A stretch of 64,000 nt of DNA, from NCBI GenBank assembly GCA_037976565.1, contig CP137680.1, positions 16,302,374-16,366,373 of the forward strand, read 5' to 3'. The DNA is from Mesocentrotus franciscanus. Its lineage: Eukaryota; Echinodermata; Echinoidea; Camarodonta; Strongylocentrotidae. Below are positions 25,566-38,350 of this stretch, piece by piece; positions within the stretch are counted from its first letter, which is position 1; each line of letters begins with the position of its first letter. The position numbers and the translations under genes were made by a program. The notes beneath the pieces are model-generated. The model did not search any database, had not been told where the DNA came from, and saw only the letters and a list, made by a program, of their open reading frames with translations.

Positions 25566-26032
25566 TTAAAAGGGGGCTCATGTACAGAGATCTTACCATT
25601 TCAATCCTGACCCCGACTAAAAAAAAAAATGTGAAGCCCTGATATTTCATACACGTAATGTGAATATTCCATAAGTGGATGCAGGCATCTGTTTTCATAA
25701 AAAAGGCATCATTGTCCTCTCATATGAAATATGTCATTTGATTCTATAATATTGATGAGCATTACTAGACAATAATCATTAATGACTCATTCCTAGGAGC
25801 TTAATTGCCTCCAGCACCATCAAGTTTATAAACCAATATCATCAGTAAAGTCACAAGTCACCAATTTTTTAAACTTAATTCTACAGCAGGATTTACTGCC
25901 CACAATGTAGGATGGATTATTAATCAAAAAGCAGCTTAACCAAATTCACACTTGGAACTTCCAACATCAACATGTCATGGTATTTAAATTTGGAAGGTCT
26001 CTGTAGACCAGGAAATGATACAGTAGTATATA

Positions 26033-26209
26033 TACAGTCAAACCTGTCTATAGCGACCGGCCAAGGGAAACACAAAAAGTGGCCTTTATAGACAGGTGGT
26101 CTTTGTAGACAGGTTCCTTTAGTACATGTTTCAATGAGAAACCATTTTCAAGGGAAACAAAAAATGTGGTCTTTGTAGACAGGTGGTCACTAAAGCAGGT
26201 TTGACTGTA
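26033..26209. mobile_element. TACAGTCAAACCTG-ended MITE
   Basis: A 177-bp element whose left end TACAGTCAAACCTGTC is mirrored at the right by CAGGTTTGACTGTA. The outer TA may be the target duplication, as in Tc1/mariner-type elements. Inside, TAGACAGGTGGTC-like motifs repeat several times. Related but diverged copies lie at 48288 and around 53655. Confidence 0.7.
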
Positions 26210-26919
26210 TTACAAACTTGAGATTTAGTGTACATTTGTATTGAAAATTCTTCACTTCGTTTACACATTCAGCTACTGAAACTGACAAACAAATGAACGG
26301 GAGAGGGAAACGAATGCTACTAATGTCATGAGCAAATATCAACGCCCACCAACCCGAATGTCTAAGTGTGCTTGAGCAAATTAATGACAATCCAATGTGA
26401 GTGCACGCATCTTCTCTCTATCAGAGAAGATGATGACATGCATATTTGGTCAGGTACACCTGGGCAAAAGAATGAGGTTGCTATGAGAAACAAAACAAAA
26501 GAAATAGTTGGATGGTAGACATTACGTCAACATAGTTGTGGCACATTAATAACAATCTGATTGAGCGAGCTATCCTTATTGGTCTGATCACTCCCGTCGA
26601 TGATGGGCCCTACCTAGACTTTGTTCAGCAGCTATTTATAGCCTAGACGTGCCTCCTCCACCATTCTTTCATGTACACGCAACATGGTGAAGACACAGAA
26701 AGGAATGTTGTGATCTGACTTACATTTTGCATTTACAAAGGGAAATTAAAAATAGAAACCTACCAAGAATTTGGTCACTGATGCAAAATGGAGGACTTTT
26801 CATTATGTCACTAGCCGGGAGCTATAAGGGCATTAACTGATATAATTGTGCATACCAGTAGAAAAGAATTAAAGCCTTTCTTGCTTTTGTCATACCATTT
26901 ATACTTTTCAGAATGACAA

Positions 26920-26991
26920 TGAGATACTGGAAAGGGAAGTCACTGAGATACTGGAAAGGGAAGTTGATGAGATACTGGAAAGGGAAGTCAA
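26920..26991 (+). repeat. 24-bp minisatellite, three units
   Basis: Units start at 26920, 26944 and 26968 and differ by only a few bases (GAGATACTGGAAAGGGAAGT core). On the plus strand they would read E-I-L-E-R-E-V-x three times, preceded by a pyrimidine-rich AG that resembles an acceptor. No donor or longer frame supports an exon. Confidence 0.8.
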
Positions 26992-27426
26992 TGCTTCATT
27001 TGAAATTTTGAACACCCCCCTCTTGCTTCTGGAAATCATGACATGTTCTTAAAATCCATGTTTCTATATATACTCAGTCAACCCATCATCACAGACCTAC
27101 AGAATATGTTTGCCTCAAAATTTTGAAATTCCTTGGGATTGCAAAGAAGCAATTTTTTGGACCATGAAGGCACCTACTGGTCAACCGTGAAAGACCCAAG
27201 TGGTCAGACTCAAAGTGATTAAGATGATGTCACTAGAGTTAATCCCCATGACCAAGGTGTGAATGGATCATTGCTAAATCACAGGAATCACAGGGATTAC
27301 AGGACACAGCTTAGGGTTGTTTCTTCTTGTAACAAAATAGTTTGACCAGTCTTCTCCAACAGACTCTATGCTATTGATCTAGTTCTATGCAGGCAAGTAT
27401 CCATGTTTACTTGCGCAACAAATTAA

Positions 27427-27614
27427 AGCCCGTCTGCACTAGTTTGGCCAGGAGGGATTAGACCTCCCAGCATGGTCACTGACAGGTGGTTATCTCATCA
27501 ACTCAGCTCTCACTTAACATAAGAAAAAGTGGATCATGGGGGACCAACAGGCACCGCTTAGGCATTGTTTTCTATATAGAGGGAGCAAGTAGCTACAAGT
27601 AGTGCAGTGGGACT
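27427..27614. mobile_element. TTAA-flanked MITE, family C copy 2
   Basis: A 188-bp copy of the element at 10574, with few mismatches along its whole length, flanked by TTAA (27423-27426, 27615-27618). High similarity between copies about 17 kb apart indicates relatively recent activity of the family. Confidence 0.8.
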
Positions 27615-29593
27615 TTAAACAGAGCTCTACAGTGACCATGCTGTGATATGCCAGGGATTCCTTCAGCAAATATTACTGTACATTAGTAGAGGTTGTGCAA
27701 TATGGACAAATTTTGTTTATAGCCGAGTGACTGTAGGGGTCTTTGCCTACGAGACTAATCCACAAAACTATTGGCCTAAATATGCATTTCAAACATGCAA
27801 TACATTGTAGCACTACTGTGTAAAACCAATGAGCTAAAAGTAAAACCACTGAGCAGTGATTTTGCATGAGTCATTCTAATGGGTCAGTGAAAAACAAGTG
27901 GTCACAACAAATGGTCAACAATATTCCAGTATTCACCACACAAAAAGAGGGAAAGAAAACCCACGATGCTTAAAGCATAGAGCAATAAAACAAAACCTCT
28001 GAACTGCCGAGACCGAGACTAGGACATTCCTACAATTTCCTCAACAATATCAATTTCACTTTTACAATTATGAATGAGATAGATTTGTTATAATACACAA
28101 CTCAACCATTTTGGAAACCTATTTCAAGGAGACCTTGAATAGAAGCATAAACAATCAAAGACAAATTGAGATAATTATAAAGCAATTACTTGCCTGTAAC
28201 ATCTTTCAGATATGAAATAAGAGTACCGGTATCAAACAAGATGGGCCATTGCAAATCAATCTCTACCTAATTTTTCAATCAAGCCTTCATTACAGTGGTT
28301 ATGACTTACGGTATCCCATATCTTTGTCTCTGGTATACATTCAGCATTGGTAGCTTGCAGTAGATATGAGCGTAAACTTCACGGTCTTCTCCAGAATCAA
28401 GGAAACAACGTGCTAGATCCTTGAACCCCATCTAGCTTTTGGAGATCAAGTTCAATGCAACAACTTCTGGAGCCTCACTTGATCCCAATATCAATGAACT
28501 TTACTTTGTGGTATCTCAGATGTTTCTGAAACCTTCCTGAAGCAGGGTGACTTCTTAACTGTGGTGAAAGACCACTTCTGGTTGGGTTTCTCAAAAAGAA
28601 CCCATGCCAATCAAGGCAAATTAATCCCTGATAATGAATCAACAAAACAAAAGACCTGATACTCTGAATGGTACCCATTATCAGTCCTTGAATAGTAGAC
28701 GATGATTTGGCCTTTATCTGATGGTGTCAATCGTCCAAAAGACAAATAGCAGATTCCCCAAGCTGTAGTTTCCTGGTCAAAGGCTACTCATAAACCTTTG
28801 TGTAGGTAGAGTAGATCCAGATTAAATCTGATTCTTAGGAAAAAAGGGCCTTTATGTTTGAATGTAAACACTTCAATGACGTAAAGACAATGTAGATTGT
28901 TGGAAGTAAACAAGGAATTGAACCTCTTTCATGGAATTCTGAGTGCTGGGATGGCACAAGGGAAAATAATTGTGAACAAAAACAGATTTGTGGTAATTAA
29001 CCAAATTTAGAGTAGCACGCTTTAACGACCGGTACTGGTTATTGTTACATTTTTGAACTGTTGACTGGTCATTGTTTCGGTTCAGGTATGCAAAGATTCA
29101 GTTTTCTACGTAGTTGTATGATTTGTCAAGGTTGAATTCTCAGATGTTAACTCTTTGTAAAAGATATTTACCTGTTCTAATCTAAACTAGGAGGGTGTTA
29201 ACTCATATACAGTTAATGCCCTTCCTGCATCAATGGATATTAATCACAACATGGCCTCCAAACAGCTTTCTGGCTCTCAGCATATGATATTCTTGTACCC
29301 TTCTGACTTACAAATAGTTCTATAGTATACAACAATTTCCACACCCTCTGCTTTCCCACATCTGTTGCCGATTGTTCAAATAGGAAACGGCAAAAAGCAA
29401 TCAAAGAGACGAGGAAAGAAAGTATGCAAACTGCTGGCATATTGATTATTTTTCATATCCGGTTGGTCGGTATGCCTTTATTCCTAATAACATTCAACCA
29501 TTGACATGAAAAGAACATGGAAGCCCAAGTTGAATTTACAATAGGTAAGAGAAGGAGAGCATTATGAACCAGAGAAACAAGGAACACTGGAGC

Positions 29594-30053
29594 TAAGACC
29601 CCGTTCTCACTCACTTTGAAAGTGGTCTTAGTTAGACCGCTCCAGAGGAATGGGTCTTGAGGAACAGTTTGCGAGGGTTCACACTCCGAGCAGTTTTTTA
29701 TGGCTCAAACCGCTCCACGAGTCAAAGTGGTCTTGTTGCTATGGCAGCTCAGGTCAGCGGGTAAATTTTTTCGCGGAATACTAAGCGTATGTACCGTACT
29801 ACATGTTTCGCGTGCAACGTCACTAGACCACTTCCGTTCAAAGTACGCTTCCGTTCACACTCGCACGTTCGAGCGCTCCAAACCGCTCTTAATAAGACCC
29901 GTTCCTCAAGACCACCTCCCGAGGTGGTCTTCTGAGCGGTCCAGAAGTCCACTTCCTGGACCACTTTGACCGTTCTCACTCACCTAAGAACCGCTCCTGA
30001 GGAACGGGTCTTAGTTAGACCGCTCCAACGAGGTGAATGAGAACGGGGTCTTA
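29594..30053. mobile_element. 460-bp MITE with TAAGACCCCGTTCTCA ends
   Basis: The left terminus TAAGACCCCGTTCTCACTCA is mirrored at the right with one mismatch. Sub-terminal blocks (GTCTTAGTTAGACCGCTCC) occur near both ends, and the middle has hairpin potential (GACCACCTCCCGAGGTGGTC). The target duplication is not obvious. The open frames over it on both strands have no recognisable product. Confidence 0.75.
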
Positions 30054-30973
30054 CAGAGGACTATGGGAGAAATATATACCGGTAGTAGTAGTGGAAAGCC
30101 ATTTAGCTCTGGACAATAGACCGGTTGACTGAAATCTTCAAATTTATGGATGTTTCTTTCTTGGGGACCTATAGTGACGAGTTATTCCAGTAACCTTTTA
30201 TTAATGAATGATCTACAATACTTGGAATCCAGTCTGCATACATTACTTGTTGCTATGTCTGGCAATCTTTCAGGTTGTCAAGAACAACCTTTATTTAAAA
30301 AGTATGCATAAAATTTGAACATTCAAAGACGGCTCTTAATTGATCCCTTTCTTCAGAGACTTCCAAATGAGCTTCTGGGTAAAGAAGAAAAAAAATATTT
30401 TCACATTTACTGATGATTTTTTAAAAAAAACTTCATATACCTTGATACAAATAATAGTTGAGAACTTGACTAGGATGGACAACCAATAAAAAGGCCATAA
30501 AAACTATAGCAACTGTATTGAATGACAGACAGGAAATACAAAAATAACAATCTAAAAGATGATCTAGGCACGATAAAATGCTTGGATACAGCACGTCCTT
30601 CCTAAGTGAACAGCATAATACCACAAGGGTGATGCATAATGATATGTCACTATGGATATGGGATCGTCTCCTTTCTTCAAACATTCCCAGATGAAGGGTA
30701 CATCACCATAGCGATAATAAGCCTGGCTTATGGCGGTGGTAAGCTTTTGCTGCATTCTTTATGAATTGTTTTCCAAAAGTTCCATTGGGTGTAGATTACA
30801 GTGTCTACGAGTACTGGGCTTTTTAGTACTGCAAAGCCTACAGGAAGTCTTAAATTACATATTTTACAGAAATATTTCAAGGTGATTCAATGTCTACCTA
30901 TAACACATGGGGTGGGAAATGTAGGCATATTTCATTTATTTATGTACAGTATCTACATGTCTCATTTATTCAT

Positions 30974-31000
30974 CTATTCATTCATTCATTCATTCATTCA
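30974..31000. repeat. (CATT)n microsatellite
   Basis: Tetranucleotide run of ATTC/CATT within a T-rich stretch. Confidence 0.9.
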
Positions 31001-32626
31001 TATACATCTGACTACCTCATTTAGTTTTTGTGTTTATTTATGTTTTGGGGGTGTAGTTATATAAAAGAAAACAATGCTCTTCCATGAAAATGAAACTCAA
31101 ATCACAGTCAATCATGGCAGACTAGGCACTGTCTAATTGAATTTGAAACTATTTTTTTTTCACCCAACATATTTTACTAAACAACAAGTCAATCCTGCCT
31201 CAAAGTTAAACCTGATTTGGGGTCAGCCGGCAACATTCACAACATCAGGAATGTGACTAAACCTCAATCTAATAAGAAAAATGTGCTGAAAAACCCCTAA
31301 ATGATTACATATCGCCCAAATCCATCCATGTTAATCATATTTACAACTTTACCAATTACTCTCTGAAAAATGCCAGGAATGTCCGACAAAGAACTACCAA
31401 GGCTGTGGGGGTTGGTTGCAAACTGCAAAAAATGCCAAAATTCCATATATTTCTATTACAAAATGCTTTTTGTATATTTCGCAAGCTAGGTAAACATCTG
31501 TTTCATGTTTATTTTTAGGTCATTTGGGGACAAGTAGGTGGTGTGTTTACGTCTGGCAGTTTAATTGAATTACAGACTTAACACAATTCTGTTCCGCCAA
31601 TCCTCGTAAGAAGTTAAAGATTACATCAAATGGGAAATTTATTAACTAACAAAAGATTTATTTGTCTTTATTCAGGCCTACTCTTACTCTAGAAACCAAA
31701 AGCAGATTAAAACAAATAATTTTGATTATCATGCTCCTGCTGAAGCTTTTACAGACAATCTGCAAATTGCATTCAAACATCAGCTCCTGAATCTTGAACT
31801 ATCTATGACACCAGCTGACCTCTGTGTCAATTGAATGACAGTAGTGCTAATTCGAGGCGTTGCAATCAATTTGGTAAGATCGTTACCTGTCGTTTTGACT
31901 TGCTCTGCCTCAAAAGTGACTAAATGATGAGAATTGCAGACAGAGGAGTGATCTTCAATGGAATCCTGGAAGGCTAAAAGTTCAATGCTGCCATCTTGTG
32001 TATTTTCTAGGGCATTTTGTTTTACATAGAAAGGCAGAACTTCTACCGAAACTGTCGACCAGTTTACTTCAATGATTTAAAAGTGTGTAATCTGACATAC
32101 TGATATTTCATGTACATACCAAAGAGTCTTTTGAACCATATCTGCCGGTTTCAGCACATTTAAACTTGACTAATTTTAAAGTGACTCGGTAACACTGCCT
32201 CAGGTTCTGAAACAAAATCCTGGATTTAGCTCATGCTGCAATCATAATTATAAAGCTTTAGGTCAGTCAGGAACCCCATGACTTTTACCGCCTGTCTGAT
32301 TATCAAGATATTTATGATTGGAAATCGAAATTTTATTTTTCGTTTTCCTAACGGTTTTTATAACACTACAGTCTATTATTGGGGAAAATGAGTATGGTAA
32401 AACCGGTCACTCAAAGATTTTTACTTTTTTGAGGCACTTCATGATCATTTTGAAGCACAATTTTTTTAGGGCTTCAATATTACACCATATCACAGACACT
32501 GATAACACGTAGGGCCATGCATCTCAGATTTAACATTGTTAAACGATGCCTTTAATACTACTCATAGTTAAAAATTGAACATTTTATGAGAGGTAGAATA
32601 CATTTATTAAGTGGGGCTATATCTTT

Positions 32627-33056
32627 TAGGGTGCGTTCAAGCGATTTTTCGAAACTAGAATCACAAACATGAATCACAATTCAAAACGCCGATACAAAAC
32701 ATGGTTACTGCGGGAGATCGTTCAAGCGATTTTCAGTGATTTTCCATCAACGCTGATTCTCGCTCTTTTTAAGCCCACCCAGGAAGAATAGAAATAGGTA
32801 GCAATAATATATATAATAGATAATGACGTCATAGAATCATGATTGAGATCTCCGTTCGTTCAAGCGAATTTTAGCGACCGTGATTCTGCAGAATCATGAT
32901 ACAAAACGCATCTTTTTCAGCGTTTCATGTTTGTGTTTTTAAACACGTTTATTTTTACGACCAACGAAAAATCGCTTGAACGCAACCGTGTTTTAAACTA
33001 AACGTCTTTGAAAACCGTGATTCTAGGGTGAAAATGTGTCGATTGAACGCACCCTA
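32627..33056. mobile_element. 430-bp MITE with TAGGGTGCGTTCAAGCGA ends
   Basis: The left end TAGGGTGCGTTCAAGCGA is mirrored at the right with one mismatch (TCGATTGAACGCACCCTA). Variants of GTTCAAGCGA/TCGCTTGAAC recur internally at about 32720, 32857 and 32970, which suggests that the element was built from repeated terminal blocks. It has no coding capacity. Confidence 0.75.
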
Positions 33057-34126
33057 AGATGAAAGCCAAATGAAGTGATCATGAACTCATAATGGAAGTA
33101 ACAATCACACAACTATGGCAAGATACTAGCTCTGTCATGTGTCTTGCCTTGGCTCCATTCAAAATTCAAAGAGTTGTCAGTTGTCAATATAAGCCAGTCA
33201 CTAACTGATCGCCAGCATTGAATCGTACCAGGCATTATACTCTTAAGAGCACTCTGTTCACACCAACGCCAGTCCAAAGCAAATATCATTGCATAACACT
33301 ATTAGCACCCCACCTCTGGTGACTTGTAGTTTTCATAAATTTGCTATTGAAGACATTTCGTATTTATACTGCACACAGGCCGTAGAAGAATCTACACGTA
33401 CATATGGGGGCCAAAAACCTTTTGTTGCAAATGAATGCAATTTGCTTGCAATAATACTTTGGTCATAGATCATAAATTTTGATTACTACATATGTGGGAA
33501 TTTCAGAAAAAAAGCATTATGGCAAAATAACTAGTGAATAAAATGAAGAAGTCAAATTAAATTGATTTCTGGAGTTTTTGTCTGTAAATATTGAAAATTA
33601 AAAAAGGCAGGTTTCCCACACATAATACTGTTCTAAGTAGTCTTCAGAGGTTGTTCCCATGTATAGGTTTATGTCTTTACACATGGTTTTTCATCATTCC
33701 AATTATTCCGCACTTTTTTTGCTTCAAAGGAATAAGGAATAGGCTAATGGATGATCGATAATGAAATATCAAACAATATGACTACAATGTCCATTGCCTC
33801 CCAAAATATAATCTACCGGTATACGTAGAGTCGTAGAAGCAGTATTGGCAATGACATGGACTGTACTTTAATTATTACAATGTAAATGCTGCATATAATT
33901 GACAGGGTTGGTACGTTTGGGAGCTTCAAGCTTAATTAAAACTGAAGGGCATGAACTTCATGAAGGACTCCTAATGGAATTCAACAGGTCTGCTTAATAT
34001 CTTAATATCTCATAAATTGCTACTCTGCATAATGGACTATTATCTAGCATGCGTATGTGCTATACGGCTTCAATGGATTTGAGCAATTAAAGGGTTTTTT
34101 GAAAGAGGATGGGAGACTTGAGAGAC

Positions 34127-34293
34127 AGGGGAAAGATAGAAAGAGAGATAGAGAGAGAGATAGAGAGAGACATAGAGAGAAAGAGATAGACATAGAGAGA
34201 AAGAGATAGAAATAGAGAAAGAGAGATGGATATACAAAGGGAGACAAAATAGAAAGGAAAGACAGCACAAGAGAGACAGACAAGGGGGGGGGG

Positions 34294-34329
<36 letters not shown>

Positions 34330-34345
34330 GAGAGAGAGAGAGAGC
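34127..34345. repeat. Long GA-rich microsatellite region
   Basis: GAGA runs interrupted by TA and CA, including a G run near 34286 and a perfect (GA)n tail at about 34295-34345. The three overlapping minus-strand frames here (Leu/Ser repeats) are translations of the repeat. Confidence 0.95.
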
Positions 34346-34879
34346 AAGAAAAAAGGAACTGGAATAATTGAGATAGCATCTAGAACAATGATGTCAAACA
34401 TGTGCATGGATTTAGTGACTATTTACAGATGACAATTGTGATAATGAACAGTCTTTATCAATTCCCAAAATCTATCTTATCAACTACGCACATCTAAGAC
34501 TCCCAAGTATTTACCTGTATCGCTGCCGTGGTCAAGAGTAGTGGTAATACAAAGTTCCTATAAATCCATATATGGCTTCAAGACATCCCTCATAAATCAA
34601 CCTCATCACCGGCAGACAAATTATCATTCCAATCCACTGAGTGTCACACAGCAAAAATCTTCAAGTGAATCATAAAGCCGGTTGGTTTATTTCTATATTC
34701 TCTCCTCACCTCCACCACAAAAATATACATCCACCTTCAGCAACGGTTGATGACTCAATGCGAGTTGTGGCAGTGCATGCAGTGAGTATTAAAGAAAAGG
34801 TGGGTTTTCTTTGTGTAGGGAGCTATTGGATTCAAGTGAGTGAGTACACACAAACAGGATGGTTCCCTCAGTGAGGCAG

Positions 34880-35180
34880 TGATGATGAATAACATGGAGC
34901 GAGCGAGCGAGCGTTGCTGACAAGGGTTCTCAAGTACGGAGATCATTACACGGCGAGCCAGCGCTGTAACAATTACACCACCTCCTCCTCCAGTGGCCAG
35001 GGACTGAATGGCTTGACTGAGCGAGCAAGCAAGCCTGTCTGTTGAGCATGGGCAGTAGACTCCACTCACTTGGGGGAGGAACGTAGCGAGACAACATGCC
35101 TAGCAATTCCTTACATAGTTTTTCACAGCATCTGTCGCACTCCCAGAGCCGCTTTCATGCTTGGCTAACCAAACAAAATG
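34880..35180. promoter_or_regulatory. GC-richer patch, possible promoter or exon
   Basis: This patch stands out from the AT-rich surroundings, with repeated GAGCGAGCGAGC, CGGCGAGCCAGCG and several CpGs. It could be a regulatory region or an untranslated first exon of an upstream-initiated transcript. I see no decisive core-promoter element, so the call is tentative. Confidence 0.2.
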
Positions 35181-35599
35181 GCTGCTCTAGTCACTTGTGT
35201 CAACCTGCCTTGGTCTGCAGAGTTAGAGCATCAAGTACATGAATAGACTCTTGAAAAAATAACAGTTTACAGTTTTTGTCTCTGTCTGTAAGGAATACCC
35301 ATAACTGCTCAGTCACATATACAGACAGGTATGAATTCTAAACAAGTTGTGCGAAATGGGCACATATACTTCTTTCAACATACACTATCGATGCTTATCT
35401 TACAAGCTAGGAAAATCCATAACTATTTAATCTTCTTCATGGTCCAGAGCCTATCTTTCTTTCTGCATCAAGACTAGAAAAGGCAAAGCCCCCCTGGATT
35501 TCCATTTCTTGACTAACAATGGCAAAACATTCGGTCCGACTAGTCTTGAAGAGGGCAAAGAAGGGAATGTACATGTATTGATATGCAAATCTGACTGCT

Positions 35600-35930
35600 G
35601 GAGAGCTTCAAGCTGACTAGCGATCAATACGCACATCTGTGTGTGGGGACAGACCTTTCTTTTTGCAACGCAACGTACAATTGCGGCCGCTGCCTGATAG
35701 TATCGACCCCTGTCCGCCCGACAATGGGGGCGATGTTTGGTCTGACCATAACACAGACTGACTTTCTTCTGTTCTTTTGTACGAGGGAAGGGGGTGGACA
35801 GGAGTGACATGAGAATTGTTTTGCAATACGGGATCGAATCCCTTTTATCCTTCCAGGCATTCTACCCTGAACAGATGAGAGTTTTCTCAGTCTTTTCAAT
35901 ATTATCAAACAAGTAAAAGACGGAAGCATA
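35600..35930. other. GC-richer, stop-poor patch of unknown nature
   Basis: Three overlapping minus-strand frames are open because of raised GC (GCGGCCGCTGCC, CCCGACAATGGGGGCG). None looks like a domain and no frame has matched splice signals. It may be conserved non-coding DNA, an exon of a non-coding transcript, or a repeat. Confidence 0.2.
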
Positions 35931-38270
35931 TCAATAGTGGTCCATTATGTTTAACATTCTAAGGGTACAAACTTAACAGTGTTTACATTCTTGCATTCTT
36001 GTTTTAAAACAATGCAATATTAAACCTAAAAACAAACAGGATCTTGAACATTCACAAAGGCAAGATGGGATAGGGGCTATCCCTTGCAGCGAGTGTTTTC
36101 GATGCGTTCAACTGATATCAGACTTGTTGGGTTTGCTCAATGCAGGAGGTCCACTGAATGTAAGCGGAACATTTGAAAAAAGATATGCATGCATGCATGT
36201 CTACAAAACCATGAATCATGTCGGCATTTCTTAAATACAAAAGCTCAACAATAACATTACTGATGCTGAAATCAGTTTGAAAGAAGAAAATATATCTCCC
36301 ACAAGGCAATTCCGAACTAATTTTGATCATCTTTCTTGGCAGCTACTTGTAAAAAAGTGAATAGTACATTCAAAAGTTTTTTTATATGCAAGTCTTTTTT
36401 GAGGGGGAGGATAAGGGTGTGCCTAACACATACAGATGTAATTGTAACATCAACATGAGCTTTAATCATTCACACCTGCAGAGCAATACAGAATTACGGT
36501 TCCAAATCAAAATACAATTCCCTCCCCCCCCCATTTTTCTGGTGGTACCTGCAAAGAATCTTTGACTTTAATCATACTCAGTAATACAAACTTGCAATAA
36601 GGTAAGGTTAAGGGGGGTTACCTTTTAAGTGTGAGCTGCAAGCATTTATTTATGTACATGTATGGCTACTTTTCGGGCCAGCCGGATGTACATGTACTAC
36701 AACTAACCCTTATACAGAAAAGGAGGACTTTTCCCCCTCTTTTTTGATTGGGGGGGGGCTCTCTTTAGAGATTTGGGGGCAAAGTGCCATAAGTCCCAAT
36801 TTATATTTTCATTGAAATATTGAGACCTACCTTATGATCCTCCTTTTCAAATGTTCATTCCTTCCACACCTTCCTATTCTCTTCTATCCCCGGCTATCTG
36901 TATTTTGCAGATGTCTAATGTTTGATTTTCCCACATACCTGGCCCAGTACACAAACAAATAGAAGTCCATGGCTGTTTGGAGTAGGGTCGAAGGTTAAGT
37001 GGTTACATTTTTCATCCCCTGAGTCATAAGGGTGATGGAGGAAGGGTGTGTATTTGAGCTCCATGTTCTAATGTTAGCAATGGTGGAGCATGGGGCCAAA
37101 TATTAAGGGGGCACCAGCATCATGAGGGGGTCGTGTCAGTATTGCTTGAGATGACATGCACATAAAGTAAAGAACATTTTTTTTTGGGGGGGGGGAGGCA
37201 GGTTGGGAGTATCTTATTTTTGTGTTGCCATCCCACTCCTCATCTCTTTTTTGTTTTCCCTTTTCCCTTACTCACTTTTGCTTTTTGATGGGAATGCACA
37301 TGCCCCCTCTCCCCCAGTAGCTATGCCAATGCATGTTGGTGTATATATGTCTTTCAGGTGGGGCAACTCCTCCACAAATTTGCCAAATACTCCAGTCCAA
37401 GGCAATCAGAGTCCCCACATATTAAATGTAAAGCCCAATCATGAGAATCATATGTAATGAGGGACGTTGATTGATGAGAGCTCCCAGACGAGTGACTAAT
37501 CATCCTTCACATGAAGGTAAGCATTTCACCAACAAAAATTTAAATGGCAGAGGGGTTGGGGGAGGGGGAGGGGGGGACACGACCTTATAATGATATGATT
37601 TTTCTCCAGGGGCTCATTTTCAACAACATAAAGATGGGCTCTAGGAAGTAAAATTCAGGAGCAAATTGGGAGCTATATATAGTAGCTCCAGAGGTAAAAT
37701 TGTTCCAAGCCTCTGAGCCAGCATCCATTGAGCCCCATTGACAGGGGAGGGCCTTGTGTGAACTGAAATCCCCTGCAAAAGTTTTCTGAAACTACATGCC
37801 AGCATGTATCAAGTATGTTATTAATAAAGATATGCAAACACGATCAAAGTCGATGCTGTTCTAATCTTTCGGGATCCTTGTTTTCAGAAGTCAGATCGGC
37901 TTGTAAATTCCTGCCACTGCCTTCAAGCAACAAACATGATGTGGGTAAACTTGTTAATGTTCAATGAAGCCATTGTTTAAATAGAAACCAAGATAATAAT
38001 GTATGATATTAGGGGCAGATTTATACCTCCCAGTTGTGAGAATTGCAATTCAATTCCTTCTACAAACACGATAAAGGTAGTACTTAATTTTGGCTAATGA
38101 TCAATTTCTAAGAGTCATAAGGAACGAACACCCTAAACAAAATTCCCCAACAATAAAAGTTGCAAATGACATACTAATATTTATTACATCTAAAATGAAA
38201 TGATAAAAAAAAAATAATTAGAATTTCAACATCTTCTATCTTCTTCGGTGAATTAGCTTCACAATAAAAG

Positions 38271-38315
38271 ACGGAGAGAGAGAGAGAGATCCAATCGCAA
38301 GACCAGAGGAGAAAG

Positions 38316-38348
<33 letters not shown>

Positions 38349-38350
38349 TA
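38271..38350. repeat. (GA)n microsatellite cluster
   Basis: Two GA runs separated by about 30 bp of purine-rich sequence. Confidence 0.9.

Noticed and set aside
28475..28678. 67-codon minus-strand frame ending near a GTGAGG
   Set aside because: A single weak donor without an acceptor or domain; expected by chance in a region this size.
34044..34407. Three overlapping minus-strand frames of 66-111 codons
   Set aside because: They are translations of the GA microsatellite (Leu/Ser/Phe repeats), open only because the repeat lacks stops.
35826..35850. GGATCGAATCC string resembling a tRNA T-arm or SINE B-box
   Set aside because: No A-box, acceptor stem or cloverleaf could be found upstream at the right spacing.
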